A DNA stretch of 64,000 bases from Micromonospora carbonacea. GTDB taxonomy: Bacteria > Actinomycetota > Actinomycetes > Mycobacteriales > Micromonosporaceae. Shown here one piece after another: positions 1 through 8,935 of this stretch (position 1 is its first letter; each line of letters starts with the position of its first letter). The stretch is from assembly GCF_014205165.1 (NCBI RefSeq), contig NZ_JACHMZ010000001.1, positions 7,422,501 to 7,486,500 of the forward strand, given 5' to 3'. Below the pieces are notes generated by a model that did no database searches, had not been told where the DNA came from, and saw only the letters and a program-made list of their open reading frames with translations. The position numbers and the translations under genes are program-made.

Positions 1-706
1 TGCTCGACCCCACGATCATCGGCTCGATCCCGGCCATCAGCAGCTGCCCGATCAGGGCGGCGATGGGCCAGCCGCCCGGGTCGACCGTGGCGAGCTGGCG
101 GGCGGCCACCAGGAACGGCTCCGTGCCGGGGCCGGCGAGCAGCTCGTCGGTCAGCCGCTTGAGGTAGAGCATGGTGGTGGCGAAGGCCGCCCGCTCCCGC
201 TCGCCGTACTCGGTGACGCCCAGCAGCTGCTGCTTGAACAGGTGGATCACGAGCCGGGAGACCTTGGCCAGCCGGGTCCACTCCCGCTCCGGCACGCCGA
301 GCAACAGGAAGGTGCTGTGCGTCAGGTACGGCGACAGGTAGTCGCGGGCCAGGTCGCCCCGGGACGGCATGCCGACCACGAGCCGGTCCGCCTCGGCCCG
401 GAACGCCGCCCCGAACGCCTGCACCGTCCGGGGAGTGAACGCCTTGCGCAGCTCGCTGTTGAACACCGGGTAGTGCTCGCCGACCGTGTACCACATCTCG
501 AAGAACTGCGTGATCGTCGGAGCCTGACCGGGCGGGGGCAGCTCCCCCGCCCTGCCGGACTTCCCGTGGTCGACACCCGTGATGATGTGCGGGTCGCGGA
601 GCACGATCTCGGCCAGCCCCGGGTCCCGTACCTTCAGCCGCCCCCGGCCGGCGTCCCAGACCAGCCCCGTCGGGAGCGTGCCGACGGCCAGCGGGCCGGC
701 GCTCAT
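1..706 (-). CDS. cytochrome P450, NosB-like, C-terminus outside the window
   Basis: I read an open frame on the minus strand from ATG at 706 to the window edge, 235 codons without a stop. The start overlaps the stop of the upstream P450 by 4 nt (ATGA). The product begins MSAGPLAVGTLPTGLVWDAG. Near its visible end it has a P450 I-helix-like stretch (GQLLMAGIEPMIVG, about residues 218-231). The ExxR and heme-Cys motifs lie beyond the edge. In the nosiheptide cluster the gene after nosC in this order is nosB, a P450 assigned to gamma-hydroxylation of core Glu6. Position and family support a NosB role, but the substrate is inference. The I-helix reads GIEP rather than the usual GxET/S, so the proton-relay acid/alcohol pair looks altered. 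Confidence 0.8.
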   Translation of the reverse strand, partial: MSAGPLAVGTLPTGLVWDAGRGRLKVRDPGLAEIVLRDPHIITGVDHGKSGRAGELPPPGQAPTITQFFEMWYTVGEHYPVFNSELRKAFTPRTVQAFGAAFRAEADRLVVGMPSRGDLARDYLSPYLTHSTFLLLGVPEREWTRLAKVSRLVIHLFKQQLLGVTEYGERERAAFATTMLYLKRLTDELLAGPGTEPFLVAARQLATVDPGGWPIAALIGQLLMAGIEPMIVGSS

Positions 707-1941
707 CGCCCGTCCCCGGCGGCCGTCACCCGCAGCCCGCGCGGGTAGTAGGTGAACAGGTTGCTCGCCAGGACCACGTCGGAGAGGTCCTCGGCGGGGC
801 GGAGCTGCGGAAAGCGCGCCAGCACCCGGGAGATCGACTCCTGCATCTCGCACCGGGCGAGCGCGGCGCCGAGGCAGTAGTGCGGGCCGTGGCTGAAGGC
901 GAGCTGGTTGGCCGCCGACGGCCGGGTGAGGTCCAGCACGTCGGCGTCCACGCCGAAGACGGACGTGTCGCGGTTGCCCGAGCCGAGCGAGACGAAGACC
1001 GTGGCGCCGGCCGGGATCGTCGTCCCACCTACCTCGATGTCGGCGGTGGCGTGCTTCGCCACCGCGAACCCGGTGCCCATCTGCGCCCACCGCAGCAGTT
1101 CCTCCACCCCGTTGCCGATCAGCTCGGGGCGCTCCCGCAGCAGGGTGAGCTGGGTGGGATTGAGGAACAGCGCGAAGAACGCGTTGCCCAGCTGCACGGC
1201 CGTGCTCTCGTACCCGGCCATGAGCAGCAGGATCACGGTCGAGATCAGCTCCTCCGTGGACAGCTGGGACTCGTCCTCGTCGCGCAGGGTGATGAGCCGG
1301 CTCAGCAGGTCCTCACCCAGGTCGCGGCGCTTGCGCGAGATGAGCAGGGCCGCGTACCGGCCGATGCCGCCCATCGCCTCGCCGAACTCGGCGAACGACG
1401 ACTGCATGTCCCGGCGGGTGAGCTTGGCCGCGAGCGCGACGAACTCGGGCCGGTTCTCGACCTCGACGCCGAGCAGGTCGCTCATCACCCGGATGGGTAG
1501 CTCGTAGGCGAAGTCCGCCATCAGGTCGAACTCGCCGCCCCGCGCGACGATCCCGTCCAGGATCTCCTCGACGTGCGCGGCGATCCGGGGCCGCATGGCG
1601 TCCGCCTGCCGTTGGGTGAACGCCTTCGCCACGATCCGCCGCCAGCGGGTGTGCCCCGGCGGCTCCGAGATCGAGGACCCAAAGGTGAACGCGGGGCCCG
1701 ACCGGTCGGCCTGGTAGCCCGTGTCGACCCGGGACGCGCCCGCCTGGTCGATGGACCGGCTGAACCGGGAGTCGACCAGGGCGGCGCGGACGTCCTCGTA
1801 CCGGGTGACCAGCCAGGCCGGGTCGCCGCTGGCCAACTTCACCCGGGTCACCGGGGAGTGCTCACGGATCCAACCCCACTGCGGGGGCTCCAGGAAGGGC
1901 TCGGTGCGGGCGAACGGGTACGGGGTGGCGGTCACGTCCAT
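703..1941 (-). CDS. cytochrome P450, NosC-like
   Basis: Bacterial class I P450 of about 412 residues. The I-helix motif (LLLMAGYEST), the ExxR-type EELLRW and the heme-binding loop FSHGPHYCLGAALAR are all present, so it should be active. Two ATGs compete, at 1947 and 1941. A GGAGG touches the first but sits 6 nt from the second, so I choose 1941. It follows the small LanB-type gene after a short gap and overlaps the next P450 by 4 nt. By synteny it matches nosC, whose product is assigned to hydroxylation of the central pyridine of nosiheptide. Which P450 oxidises which site cannot be read from sequence alone. Confidence 0.85.
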   Translation of the reverse strand: MDVTATPYPFARTEPFLEPPQWGWIREHSPVTRVKLASGDPAWLVTRYEDVRAALVDSRFSRSIDQAGASRVDTGYQADRSGPAFTFGSSISEPPGHTRWRRIVAKAFTQRQADAMRPRIAAHVEEILDGIVARGGEFDLMADFAYELPIRVMSDLLGVEVENRPEFVALAAKLTRRDMQSSFAEFGEAMGGIGRYAALLISRKRRDLGEDLLSRLITLRDEDESQLSTEELISTVILLLMAGYESTAVQLGNAFFALFLNPTQLTLLRERPELIGNGVEELLRWAQMGTGFAVAKHATADIEVGGTTIPAGATVFVSLGSGNRDTSVFGVDADVLDLTRPSAANQLAFSHGPHYCLGAALARCEMQESISRVLARFPQLRPAEDLSDVVLASNLFTYYPRGLRVTAAGDGR

Positions 1942-1965
1942 GGTCATCCTCCGGCGTGGGGTCGG

Positions 1966-2976
1966 TCAGGAAGCGGTGTGCATCAGGGCGCCGAGGCGCT
2001 GCGCCCGTTCGGCGCGGGTCTGCTGGAGCAGGTCCTCCTCCGGGGCGGTGCCCGCCCACTCCGCGAGCACGTGGTGCCCCAGGAACCCCAGGAACGCCTC
2101 CTGCTCCGGGGCCAGACCGAGCCGGTTGTTGTGGGTGTGCAGATAGCTGACCAGCAGCACCCGGCGGCGGCGCGCCGGGTCCGCGTCCGGGCCGGCCAAC
2201 GTCACCGCCGGCAGCACCGTCGGATCAGCGTCCGCCGCGGCGACGGCCGCCCGTACGGCCGAGCTGTAGCCGTCGGCCAGCGGGCGCGCGGCGAGCAGCC
2301 GCCTGGTCTGGGCGGCCACCGGCTCCCGGCGTTCCGCCAGCAGCCGCGGCCAGGTGTCGAGGAACTCGTCGAAGATGTAGGGCGACCACATGAGGCAGTA
2401 GTGGCGCAGGAACGCGGCCGCCTCCGCCGGAGACAGCCCCGCCGCGTCGAGTCCGCGCAGCATCATCGTGAATCCCAGGCCCAGGCGGCGGCCGGGCCGC
2501 TCGATGACCCGACGCAGAGCGTCCAGCACCAGCGCGGCGCTGCGGTCGAAGAACTCCTCGGCGACGGCCACCCCGGCCGGCCCGCCGTACTTGTCGAGCT
2601 CGGGGACGTACGGCGCCTCCCGGACCGTGCCCGGCGGGTACGTGCCGCCCGGCGCGACGCCCTCCAGGGCGGCCATCGTGGGCTGTGCCGTGCGCGCGAA
2701 CTCGTCCAGGTCGAACGAGTGCTCCTCCGGATGTGCGCGCAGGTACCGCGTCAGCGCCCCGGACAGGTCCGCCACGACGGCGTCGGCGTCCACCGGCGCG
2801 CACCGGACCCGTATCCGGACGTGGTGGCCGCCCTCCCAGTACCGCAGGAAGAACGCTCGACGGACGCGGCGCTGCGCCCGCAGGTCGGCCAGCGCCGGGC
2901 CCAACCCCTCGGTGAGGAACACGTCCTGCCCGTCCAGCCGGTGGACGTGCACACTGCGCCAGACGTCACCCGACAT
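1966..2976 (-). CDS. thiopeptide dehydratase, elimination subunit (NosD/TbtC-like)
   Basis: A 336-residue protein of the SpaB C-terminal/thiopeptide-type bacteriocin domain family. It opens with the typical W-x-SVHVHR...QDVFL segment, followed by FFLRYWEGGHHVRIRV. In thiomuracin and nosiheptide systems this subunit eliminates glutamate from glutamylated Ser/Thr to give Dha/Dhb, working with the large LanB-like glutamylation subunit encoded just upstream. The start overlaps that gene's end by 11 nt, so the two should be made together. A second member of the superfamily downstream of the precursor (16148-17293) is the better candidate for the pyridine synthase, which leaves elimination for this one. 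Confidence 0.8.
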   Translation of the reverse strand: MSGDVWRSVHVHRLDGQDVFLTEGLGPALADLRAQRRVRRAFFLRYWEGGHHVRIRVRCAPVDADAVVADLSGALTRYLRAHPEEHSFDLDEFARTAQPTMAALEGVAPGGTYPPGTVREAPYVPELDKYGGPAGVAVAEEFFDRSAALVLDALRRVIERPGRRLGLGFTMMLRGLDAAGLSPAEAAAFLRHYCLMWSPYIFDEFLDTWPRLLAERREPVAAQTRRLLAARPLADGYSSAVRAAVAAADADPTVLPAVTLAGPDADPARRRRVLLVSYLHTHNNRLGLAPEQEAFLGFLGHHVLAEWAGTAPEEDLLQQTRAERAQRLGALMHTAS

Positions 2977-5578
2977 CGGTCACCCCCCGGTTGAACTCCA
3001 CGAAGAACTCCTCGGCTCCGGTCGCCCCGTCCTGGTCCGCCGCCCCGGGCAGGCACTCCTGCAACGCCACGGATCCGCCCCGCAGCGCCCTCGCCTGCTT
3101 CGCGAACACGTGGGTCAGGAAGGGGTTGCGCGTGTCCAGGTAGTGCGGCTTGTGCAGGCGGGCGCTGCGCGCCTCCAGCGCCCACTGCCGGGTCTCGGCC
3201 AGCAGGTCCCGCTCGCCGTGCGGCACCGCCCGCGGTGGCACCAGCCGGAAGAACACCTGCCGAGGCAGGCCGACGGACCGCCGCCAGCCGTCGAAGTCGG
3301 CCAGCCCCTGTGCCTCGTACCGCTCCAGCCGCGCCAGGTCCGGCAGGTCGTGGACGTCGAACCGCCACGACCGGCGGTTAAGCACGAGGTCGCCGAGGAG
3401 CAGCCGGGGGCGCGGCCCCACGTACGGCCCGTCGGCGCGGTCCAGCTGGTCCCACAGCCCGCCCCGGTAGGTGCGGGTCGGCGCGAAGACGCACAGGAAA
3501 CGGTAGAGCATCGGTGCCGCCGCCGGGTAGAGGAAGTTCAACGGCACCAGGTCGATCGGCTGCCCGTCCCGCCCGGAGACCAGCGCCAGGCGGTGCCCCT
3601 GCGGGTCGGCCCGCACGGTGAGGTCGGCCAGGGTCAGCGGCGCGGGGGCGTCGGGCGCCGGCACCGACCCCGGGTACACCAGCTCCAGCGGGCTCAACCG
3701 GGGATGCAGGTTGAAGTTCAGGCCCAGCACCACCGTGACGTCGGTCTGCCGGGGGCCGGTGCGGGCGATGTGCCGGCGCAGCGCCGCCGCCAGGCTCCAG
3801 CCGTCGCCGTCCTCGGGTTCCAGGAGGTCGCAGAAGCGGGAGAAGAACACCCCGCGTCCGGTGGTCATGCCGTTGACGACGGCGGTGCCGCTCCCGGCGT
3901 CGAACTGCACCCGGTACGCCGCCGAGGGCCACGGCGCCACGGCGGGCGGCAGCCGGTCCACGAACGCGGTGAGCTCGGCCGGATCCAGGACCAGCTGCTC
4001 GGCGGCCGGCTCCGCGGCCAACCGGGACCGCAACAGGCCGAAGAAGTCCTCGCGCAACCCGTGCACCGTCTCGGCGGTGGGATCGGCGACGCCGCACATC
4101 ACCGCACTGGCCTCGGCCGGCGGCAGCTCGGCGAACCTCCGGTACACCTCGACAAGGGGCACCTGCGCGGTGGCCCCGAACTGGCGGACGAAGAACCCGT
4201 ACAGGCCCACCTTCTCGATGGTGGCGTCGTCCAGGACGGGCACCAGCCGCTGCAACAGGTCCAGGTTGTCGCGGTTGGCGGCGAGCACCTGCGGCCGCCA
4301 GGTGCCGGGCCGGCCGGTGGTGCCGACGTCCTCGTAGAGCGCCGCTCGCATCGCCTCCGGCGCGGGGGGCGGGCCGCCGCACACCTCGGCGAAGCGGTGC
4401 ACCAGCGCCCTGAGCTGGGCGAGCAGGTCGGTGCGCCGCCGGGCACCCGCGGCACCGTACGTCCGCTCGATCGCCCGCAGACGTTCGAGTAGCTCGGCGC
4501 AGGTCAGCGCCTGCGGGGTGCCGAGGCCGCGCAGCCGGACGGCCGCCTCGCCCGCCAGGTCGGTGGTCTGGTCCGGCAGCCCGAGCCCGCGGTGGCACAG
4601 CCCCAGCCGGATCAGCTTTTCCACGGTGTCCCGAGCGGACGCCTCCGGCAGCCCCGCCACCACCAGCCGTCCGCACAGCTCGGTGACGGTCAGGTCGCCC
4701 GCGCCGAGGGCCGCCGTCAGGGCGCGCACCAGGTCGGTGTGCCGGGCCACGACCACCTTGTCCGGCTCGAACCCGTCCTCGGACCCCTCGATGGGGCGGC
4801 GGACGAAGACCGCCTGACCGTCGCGGACCGACAGCGAGTTGTTCAGCCGGACCCGGAGCAGGTCGTCCGCCCCGTCGATGCGGTGCAGCTGGTGCAGCAT
4901 CCACATGACCAGCCCGACGCTGAGCCGGACCTGGGTGCGCCGGCTGGCCGTCGGGCCCCCCGCCTGCCACGGCCCGGCCCCGATCTCGGTGAACGCGCCG
5001 AACGGCGAGGGCTTCAGCGCGACCCGGTAGGCAAAACTGGTCACCGTGCTCTCGGCCCGGCGCGTCCGGCTGGCCTTGCGCCTGGCCTCCAACGGGTTCG
5101 ACGCGTAGGCCATTACCTCCCGGTAGACGTCCTCGCCGGACAGCTGCACCCCGCGTTGGAAGTCCTCGCCCCGGGCGACCTCGGCGAGCGCGTGCCGCCC
5201 CTCGGCCAGTTCCGTGGCCAGCACCTCGTCGACCGTGGCCGCCAGCGCGTCGGCGGTGGCGCGTTCGGCGCACCACTCGTCGAGCAGGCCGCGCACCGGC
5301 CCGGGCAGCAGGTCGGGGCGGGACGGCGGTGGCGGCGTGCGGTCGTTGTGCACCGCCCGGCGGATCGCCAGCAGCTCCCGGCGGTGCTCGGTGGCGCTGA
5401 GCGGGACGGCGGCGTACAACGCGTCGGCCAGCTTCTCGCGCAGCGGAGCCCGCCGCCGGGCCGCCTCCTCCACCTCGTCCCGCAGCGCCCAGAACCGCTC
5501 CGGCACCAGGCCCCGCAGCGCGGGCAGGCCCAACGTGCCCCGCCGGAACAGCATGTACGGGCTGAAGTCACCGGTCAT
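2966..5578 (-). CDS. LanB-type dehydratase, glutamylation subunit (NosE/TbtB-like)
   Basis: An 870-residue protein matching the size and N-terminal pattern (FSPYMLFRRGTLGLPAL) of Lantibiotic_dehydr proteins. These use Glu-tRNA to glutamylate Ser/Thr of the precursor before elimination. Internal landmarks include YREVMAYASNPLEARR and SFAYRVALKPSPFGAFTEI, which are conserved features of the tRNA- and leader-binding region. A longer frame begins at 5602, but the ATG at 5578 overlaps the preceding stop as ATGA, so I take that start. Substrate residues in the core would be Ser1, Thr3, Thr4, Ser10, Ser12 and Ser13. Ser8 must be spared or otherwise used. Confidence 0.85.
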   Translation of the reverse strand: MTGDFSPYMLFRRGTLGLPALRGLVPERFWALRDEVEEAARRRAPLREKLADALYAAVPLSATEHRRELLAIRRAVHNDRTPPPPSRPDLLPGPVRGLLDEWCAERATADALAATVDEVLATELAEGRHALAEVARGEDFQRGVQLSGEDVYREVMAYASNPLEARRKASRTRRAESTVTSFAYRVALKPSPFGAFTEIGAGPWQAGGPTASRRTQVRLSVGLVMWMLHQLHRIDGADDLLRVRLNNSLSVRDGQAVFVRRPIEGSEDGFEPDKVVVARHTDLVRALTAALGAGDLTVTELCGRLVVAGLPEASARDTVEKLIRLGLCHRGLGLPDQTTDLAGEAAVRLRGLGTPQALTCAELLERLRAIERTYGAAGARRRTDLLAQLRALVHRFAEVCGGPPPAPEAMRAALYEDVGTTGRPGTWRPQVLAANRDNLDLLQRLVPVLDDATIEKVGLYGFFVRQFGATAQVPLVEVYRRFAELPPAEASAVMCGVADPTAETVHGLREDFFGLLRSRLAAEPAAEQLVLDPAELTAFVDRLPPAVAPWPSAAYRVQFDAGSGTAVVNGMTTGRGVFFSRFCDLLEPEDGDGWSLAAALRRHIARTGPRQTDVTVVLGLNFNLHPRLSPLELVYPGSVPAPDAPAPLTLADLTVRADPQGHRLALVSGRDGQPIDLVPLNFLYPAAAPMLYRFLCVFAPTRTYRGGLWDQLDRADGPYVGPRPRLLLGDLVLNRRSWRFDVHDLPDLARLERYEAQGLADFDGWRRSVGLPRQVFFRLVPPRAVPHGERDLLAETRQWALEARSARLHKPHYLDTRNPFLTHVFAKQARALRGGSVALQECLPGAADQDGATGAEEFFVEFNRGVTDVG

Positions 5579-7062
5579 CGGGGCCTCACCGCCACCTCCC
5601 ACTCGTCGTCGGCACGTACGGCACCGACGCAGATCTGTGCTTGCGCGCCGTCGTCCTGCCCGTCCAGGCCGTACGCGGCGTCGACCGCAGGCGCGTCGAA
5701 GCCAAGGAACGGGTGGTTACCCAGGTCCACGGCCGTCGCGGCGAGGACGGTCGCCTCCATCGCCACGCCCACCGCCAACTGCTGCGTGCGGTAGTGCCGG
5801 GCCGACCGGCACCCCTGCGCCGGAGAGGCGACGACGTGCACGGTGAAGGCGGCCAGCTCGGCGTTCACGCCGCTGCCGAACAGGGCGTCCTGGAGGCGGG
5901 GGCCGAGCTGGGGGTCGAGCCCCCGGCCGACCGGCGCGAGCAGGTCGCCGAGGTGCTCGTACCAACCGGTCGGCACGCCCCGCACCCGGTGCGCCGCCAC
6001 GAACAGCCGCACCCGCGGCACCGTCGGATCGGCGCGGTCCCGCAGCAGCGTCCCCGCCGCGTCGGCGTGGCGCAGCACGGTGGACAGTTGCGCCAGCTCG
6101 GCCGGCCGGCCGGTGAACGCCCGGCCGCCGGAGCGGCGGCGCACGATCACCCGGGGGTCGTTGAGGTCCACCGGCACCGAAGGCGGCAGTGCCACCGCCC
6201 CGGCACGGGTCACCCCCGGCGGCGCGTCGGGAGCCGCCGGGGCCCGCGCCGGACCCGACGGCGGCACCTGGGTGCCTGCCTGGACCACGTGGGCACTTGC
6301 CTGGACGAGGTCGAAGACGGGGGACCGCTTGACCCGCCGGGACCGCTCCCGCAGCCTGGGCGCCTCGCTCGGCATCGGCCCGGACGCCGCGGACACCCCG
6401 CTCCCGCCGGCCTCCTCCGGGTGGCCACAGCCGACGACGGCATAGCCGCTCTCGTCCCGGCCGTCCAGCCCCAGCGCGGCGTTGAGCGCGTCGTCGACGA
6501 AGTCGGTGCGGACCCACGCCGTCCCGAACTCCGCCTCGGCCAGCCGCAGCACGCGTCCGAGCACCACGCCGGCGTCCACGGCCCCGAGGCGGAACGAGAA
6601 GTCGCCGTACTTGTAGAAGTTCTTCCAGAACCGGCTGGTCAGGACCAGCACGACGGGCGGCAGGGCGGCCCCGGGCGACAGGCGCAGGCCCGCGCGCACC
6701 AGGCGGCCCGGCCGGTCCGCCGACATCGCGAGCAACTCCATCCGGTACGGATCGACGTGCCAGAGCCGTTCCGTGCGGGCGCACACGACGTACACCTCGG
6801 TGGGATGCATCGCGCCGCCGGAGGGCACCGCGCGCCGCAGGGTCGCCCGCGTGCCCCGGACGGCGGTGACCGCGACCGACCCGCGCAGCACCCGGGCCAG
6901 CGGTCCCTCCGGTGCCACCCGGGTCCCGCCCTGGTGCACCTTCACCGGCCACGGCCCGTCCGCATAGTCCACCCGCCAGTCGGGCGGGTTGACCGACTGC
7001 GGGTCCTCCCGCAGCCGCCGCAGGTGCTCCGGGATCCGCTCAGGGGAAGGGGTGCGGGACAA
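5575..7062 (-). CDS. FMN-dependent azoline dehydrogenase (NosF-like, SagB family)
   Basis: A 495-residue SagB/McbC-type nitroreductase that oxidises thiazolines to thiazoles. The FMN-site motif PSGGAMHPTEVYVV lies near residue 80. A second nitroreductase-like half follows after about residue 290 (RSGGRAF...FTVHVVASPAQGCRSARHYR), so the protein looks like a tandem duplication, as in other thiopeptide dehydrogenases. Translation appears to start at TTG 7062, preceded at good distance by a GGAGGAGG stretch that lies inside the end of the YcaO gene. The overlap is 23 nt. It acts after the cyclodehydratase pair encoded immediately upstream. Confidence 0.85.
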   Translation of the reverse strand: MSRTPSPERIPEHLRRLREDPQSVNPPDWRVDYADGPWPVKVHQGGTRVAPEGPLARVLRGSVAVTAVRGTRATLRRAVPSGGAMHPTEVYVVCARTERLWHVDPYRMELLAMSADRPGRLVRAGLRLSPGAALPPVVLVLTSRFWKNFYKYGDFSFRLGAVDAGVVLGRVLRLAEAEFGTAWVRTDFVDDALNAALGLDGRDESGYAVVGCGHPEEAGGSGVSAASGPMPSEAPRLRERSRRVKRSPVFDLVQASAHVVQAGTQVPPSGPARAPAAPDAPPGVTRAGAVALPPSVPVDLNDPRVIVRRRSGGRAFTGRPAELAQLSTVLRHADAAGTLLRDRADPTVPRVRLFVAAHRVRGVPTGWYEHLGDLLAPVGRGLDPQLGPRLQDALFGSGVNAELAAFTVHVVASPAQGCRSARHYRTQQLAVGVAMEATVLAATAVDLGNHPFLGFDAPAVDAAYGLDGQDDGAQAQICVGAVRADDEWEVAVRPR

Positions 7063-8935
7063 CGCCCACCTCCTCCTCGGCGGCCAGTTGACTGCGGTAC
7101 GGCAGGCCCGCCCCGGCGGTGAGGCGTGGCAGCCCCTCGGTGCGCCGGTTGAGGTGGCCGAACGTCATCGGCACCAGGCCGGGTACGATCACCCGGGTGC
7201 AGTGCAGACCGTTGCGGGCCAGCTCGGGCATCGTCTGGTCGACGACCAGCACGTCGAGCCCGACGGCCAGCAGGTCGCCGACGGCCCGGTGCAGATCGCC
7301 CCGGATGTCCGGGTCGTGTTCGGCGAGGGTGCCCGGGATCTCGTCCAGCGCGACGGTCGGCCGGGCGGCGTCGAGCAGGAACGCGTAGCGGTCGCGCGCC
7401 TCGGGCAGCGCGCCCACCAGGGAGTGGTCCTCCATCCGGCGGATCAGCGTGGGGTCGTCCAGCATCCGCAACGCCTCCGGCCGCCGTCGTGGATAGCTGT
7501 GCCGGGTGGCCAGGATGCTGCCGATGAGTTCGTGGAGCCCACCGGTGACCGCCTGCCGTGGATCCGGGTGGGCCCCGGAGCCGGCGAGCACGGCCGGCCC
7601 GTCGCCCGGCCGAGCCCGGCACGCCACCAGCCAGAACGTCGGCAGTTGGTATTCCATCGTCGACTGGAAGCAGCGGACGTCGAAGCCGGTGAAGAGCCGG
7701 GCCTTGCGCAGCAGCGCGCCCAGCTCGCCGTCGGTGGGCAGCGCGACCTCCGGCAGGGCCAGCCGCCGGTACCAGGTGAGCAGGAACGAATCGCGCTCGG
7801 CCACCTCGCGCAGGCCGTGCAGGATGGCCTCCTCGACCGAGTTGCCGAGGGCGCACCCGTTAGACGTGTCGTAGCAGAACGACACCTCCTGGTCGTGCCG
7901 CGGCCCCCAGAACGCGGACCGCTCGGGCACCAGGACCCGGTGGCCCGTCCGGAACGAGTACGCCCACACCCAGTCGACGACGGTGCGCGGGTCGAAGGCC
8001 CGGTAGCGGAAGTCCTCCCGGGCGTACGAGCTCGCGGGGTGGGTGCCGAGGCGGGGCGGGTACAGGGCCCGGTCCGCCACGTCGGCGTACGCCGCGCGCA
8101 CCGGGGCCCGCCGGCCGCCCCGGTGCAGGCCGGCGTAGCGTTCCAGGCCCTCCAGCACGGCGATGCTCCGGCTGTCGGCGTAGCTGCGGGCCCGGCCGAT
8201 GGCCGGCTCCCGCCGTCCCCAGCGGGTGGACAGCTCGACGGAACATGCCCCGTACGGGCTCTGCAGGTCCTGCCGGAGCTCCTTGAACAGCCCGAGCCCG
8301 GAGAACAGGTAGTCGGTGCCGAGGGTCGCGGGGTCCAGTTGTCGGGTGCGCAGGGTCGTCGGCGTCAGCTTGGGCAGGGCGGTGTCGACCGGGGCGAACG
8401 AGGGCACGGTGGTCGTCGCCGGCCGGCCGCAGCCGGCGCAGGTCGAGTCGGGCAGCAGGACCTGGGGCTCGGCCGTGCCGACCTCGGTGTCCAGCACGAG
8501 CACCCGCCCGGGGTCCAGCAGGACGCCGTCCAGGGCGGCCTGCGCGTAGCGTTCGACCATCCCCATGGCGGCCGGGCGCAGCGACCACGTTCGGGTGTCC
8601 CGGCCCGACGAGTCCGGCATCGCGTCGCCGTCCAGGTCCGGCCCGAACGGCGAGTTCGCCACGCGGCTCACCAGGCAGCGGGGGCAGCCGGCCCGGCTCG
8701 GCGTCCACATCGGACCGACGTACACCAGGGCGCGCCACGTGCCGACGAACAGCAGGGACTGGCCGAGCCCGACGCATTCCACCATCGTGTCGTGGTGGCT
8801 GTCGACGGCGTCGAGCTCGGCGACCAGGACGCGTACCCCGGCGCCCGGGTCGGCCGGCCGGTTCAGCCGCGCGGCGAGGTGCCGGGCCAGCAGACCAGCC
8901 CCGACCACGTCCACCGACGGCACCGTCGTCGTCAT
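7040..8935 (-). CDS. YcaO cyclodehydratase (NosG-like)
   Basis: A 631-residue azoline-forming enzyme. The N-terminal third is E1-like with two CxxC pairs (CPRC near residue 84, CAGC near residue 166) that should bind structural zinc. The rest is a YcaO domain with SRSIAVLEGLERYAG and GNSVEEAILHGLREVAERD, the ATP/Mg-binding region. It ends in the proline-rich tail VVPHPFP seen in active YcaO cyclases. It should convert five core Cys residues (2, 5, 7, 9, 11) to thiazolines using ATP, guided by the F-protein encoded upstream. Start ATG 8935 overlaps the upstream stop by 4 nt. Confidence 0.9.
   Translation of the reverse strand: MTTTVPSVDVVGAGLLARHLAARLNRPADPGAGVRVLVAELDAVDSHHDTMVECVGLGQSLLFVGTWRALVYVGPMWTPSRAGCPRCLVSRVANSPFGPDLDGDAMPDSSGRDTRTWSLRPAAMGMVERYAQAALDGVLLDPGRVLVLDTEVGTAEPQVLLPDSTCAGCGRPATTTVPSFAPVDTALPKLTPTTLRTRQLDPATLGTDYLFSGLGLFKELRQDLQSPYGACSVELSTRWGRREPAIGRARSYADSRSIAVLEGLERYAGLHRGGRRAPVRAAYADVADRALYPPRLGTHPASSYAREDFRYRAFDPRTVVDWVWAYSFRTGHRVLVPERSAFWGPRHDQEVSFCYDTSNGCALGNSVEEAILHGLREVAERDSFLLTWYRRLALPEVALPTDGELGALLRKARLFTGFDVRCFQSTMEYQLPTFWLVACRARPGDGPAVLAGSGAHPDPRQAVTGGLHELIGSILATRHSYPRRRPEALRMLDDPTLIRRMEDHSLVGALPEARDRYAFLLDAARPTVALDEIPGTLAEHDPDIRGDLHRAVGDLLAVGLDVLVVDQTMPELARNGLHCTRVIVPGLVPMTFGHLNRRTEGLPRLTAGAGLPYRSQLAAEEEVGVVPHPFP

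Noticed and set aside
242..748. 168-codon plus-strand frame at the left edge
   Set aside because: Antisense shadow of the truncated P450, whose frame shows coherent P450 sequence with a 4-nt overlap to the gene upstream.
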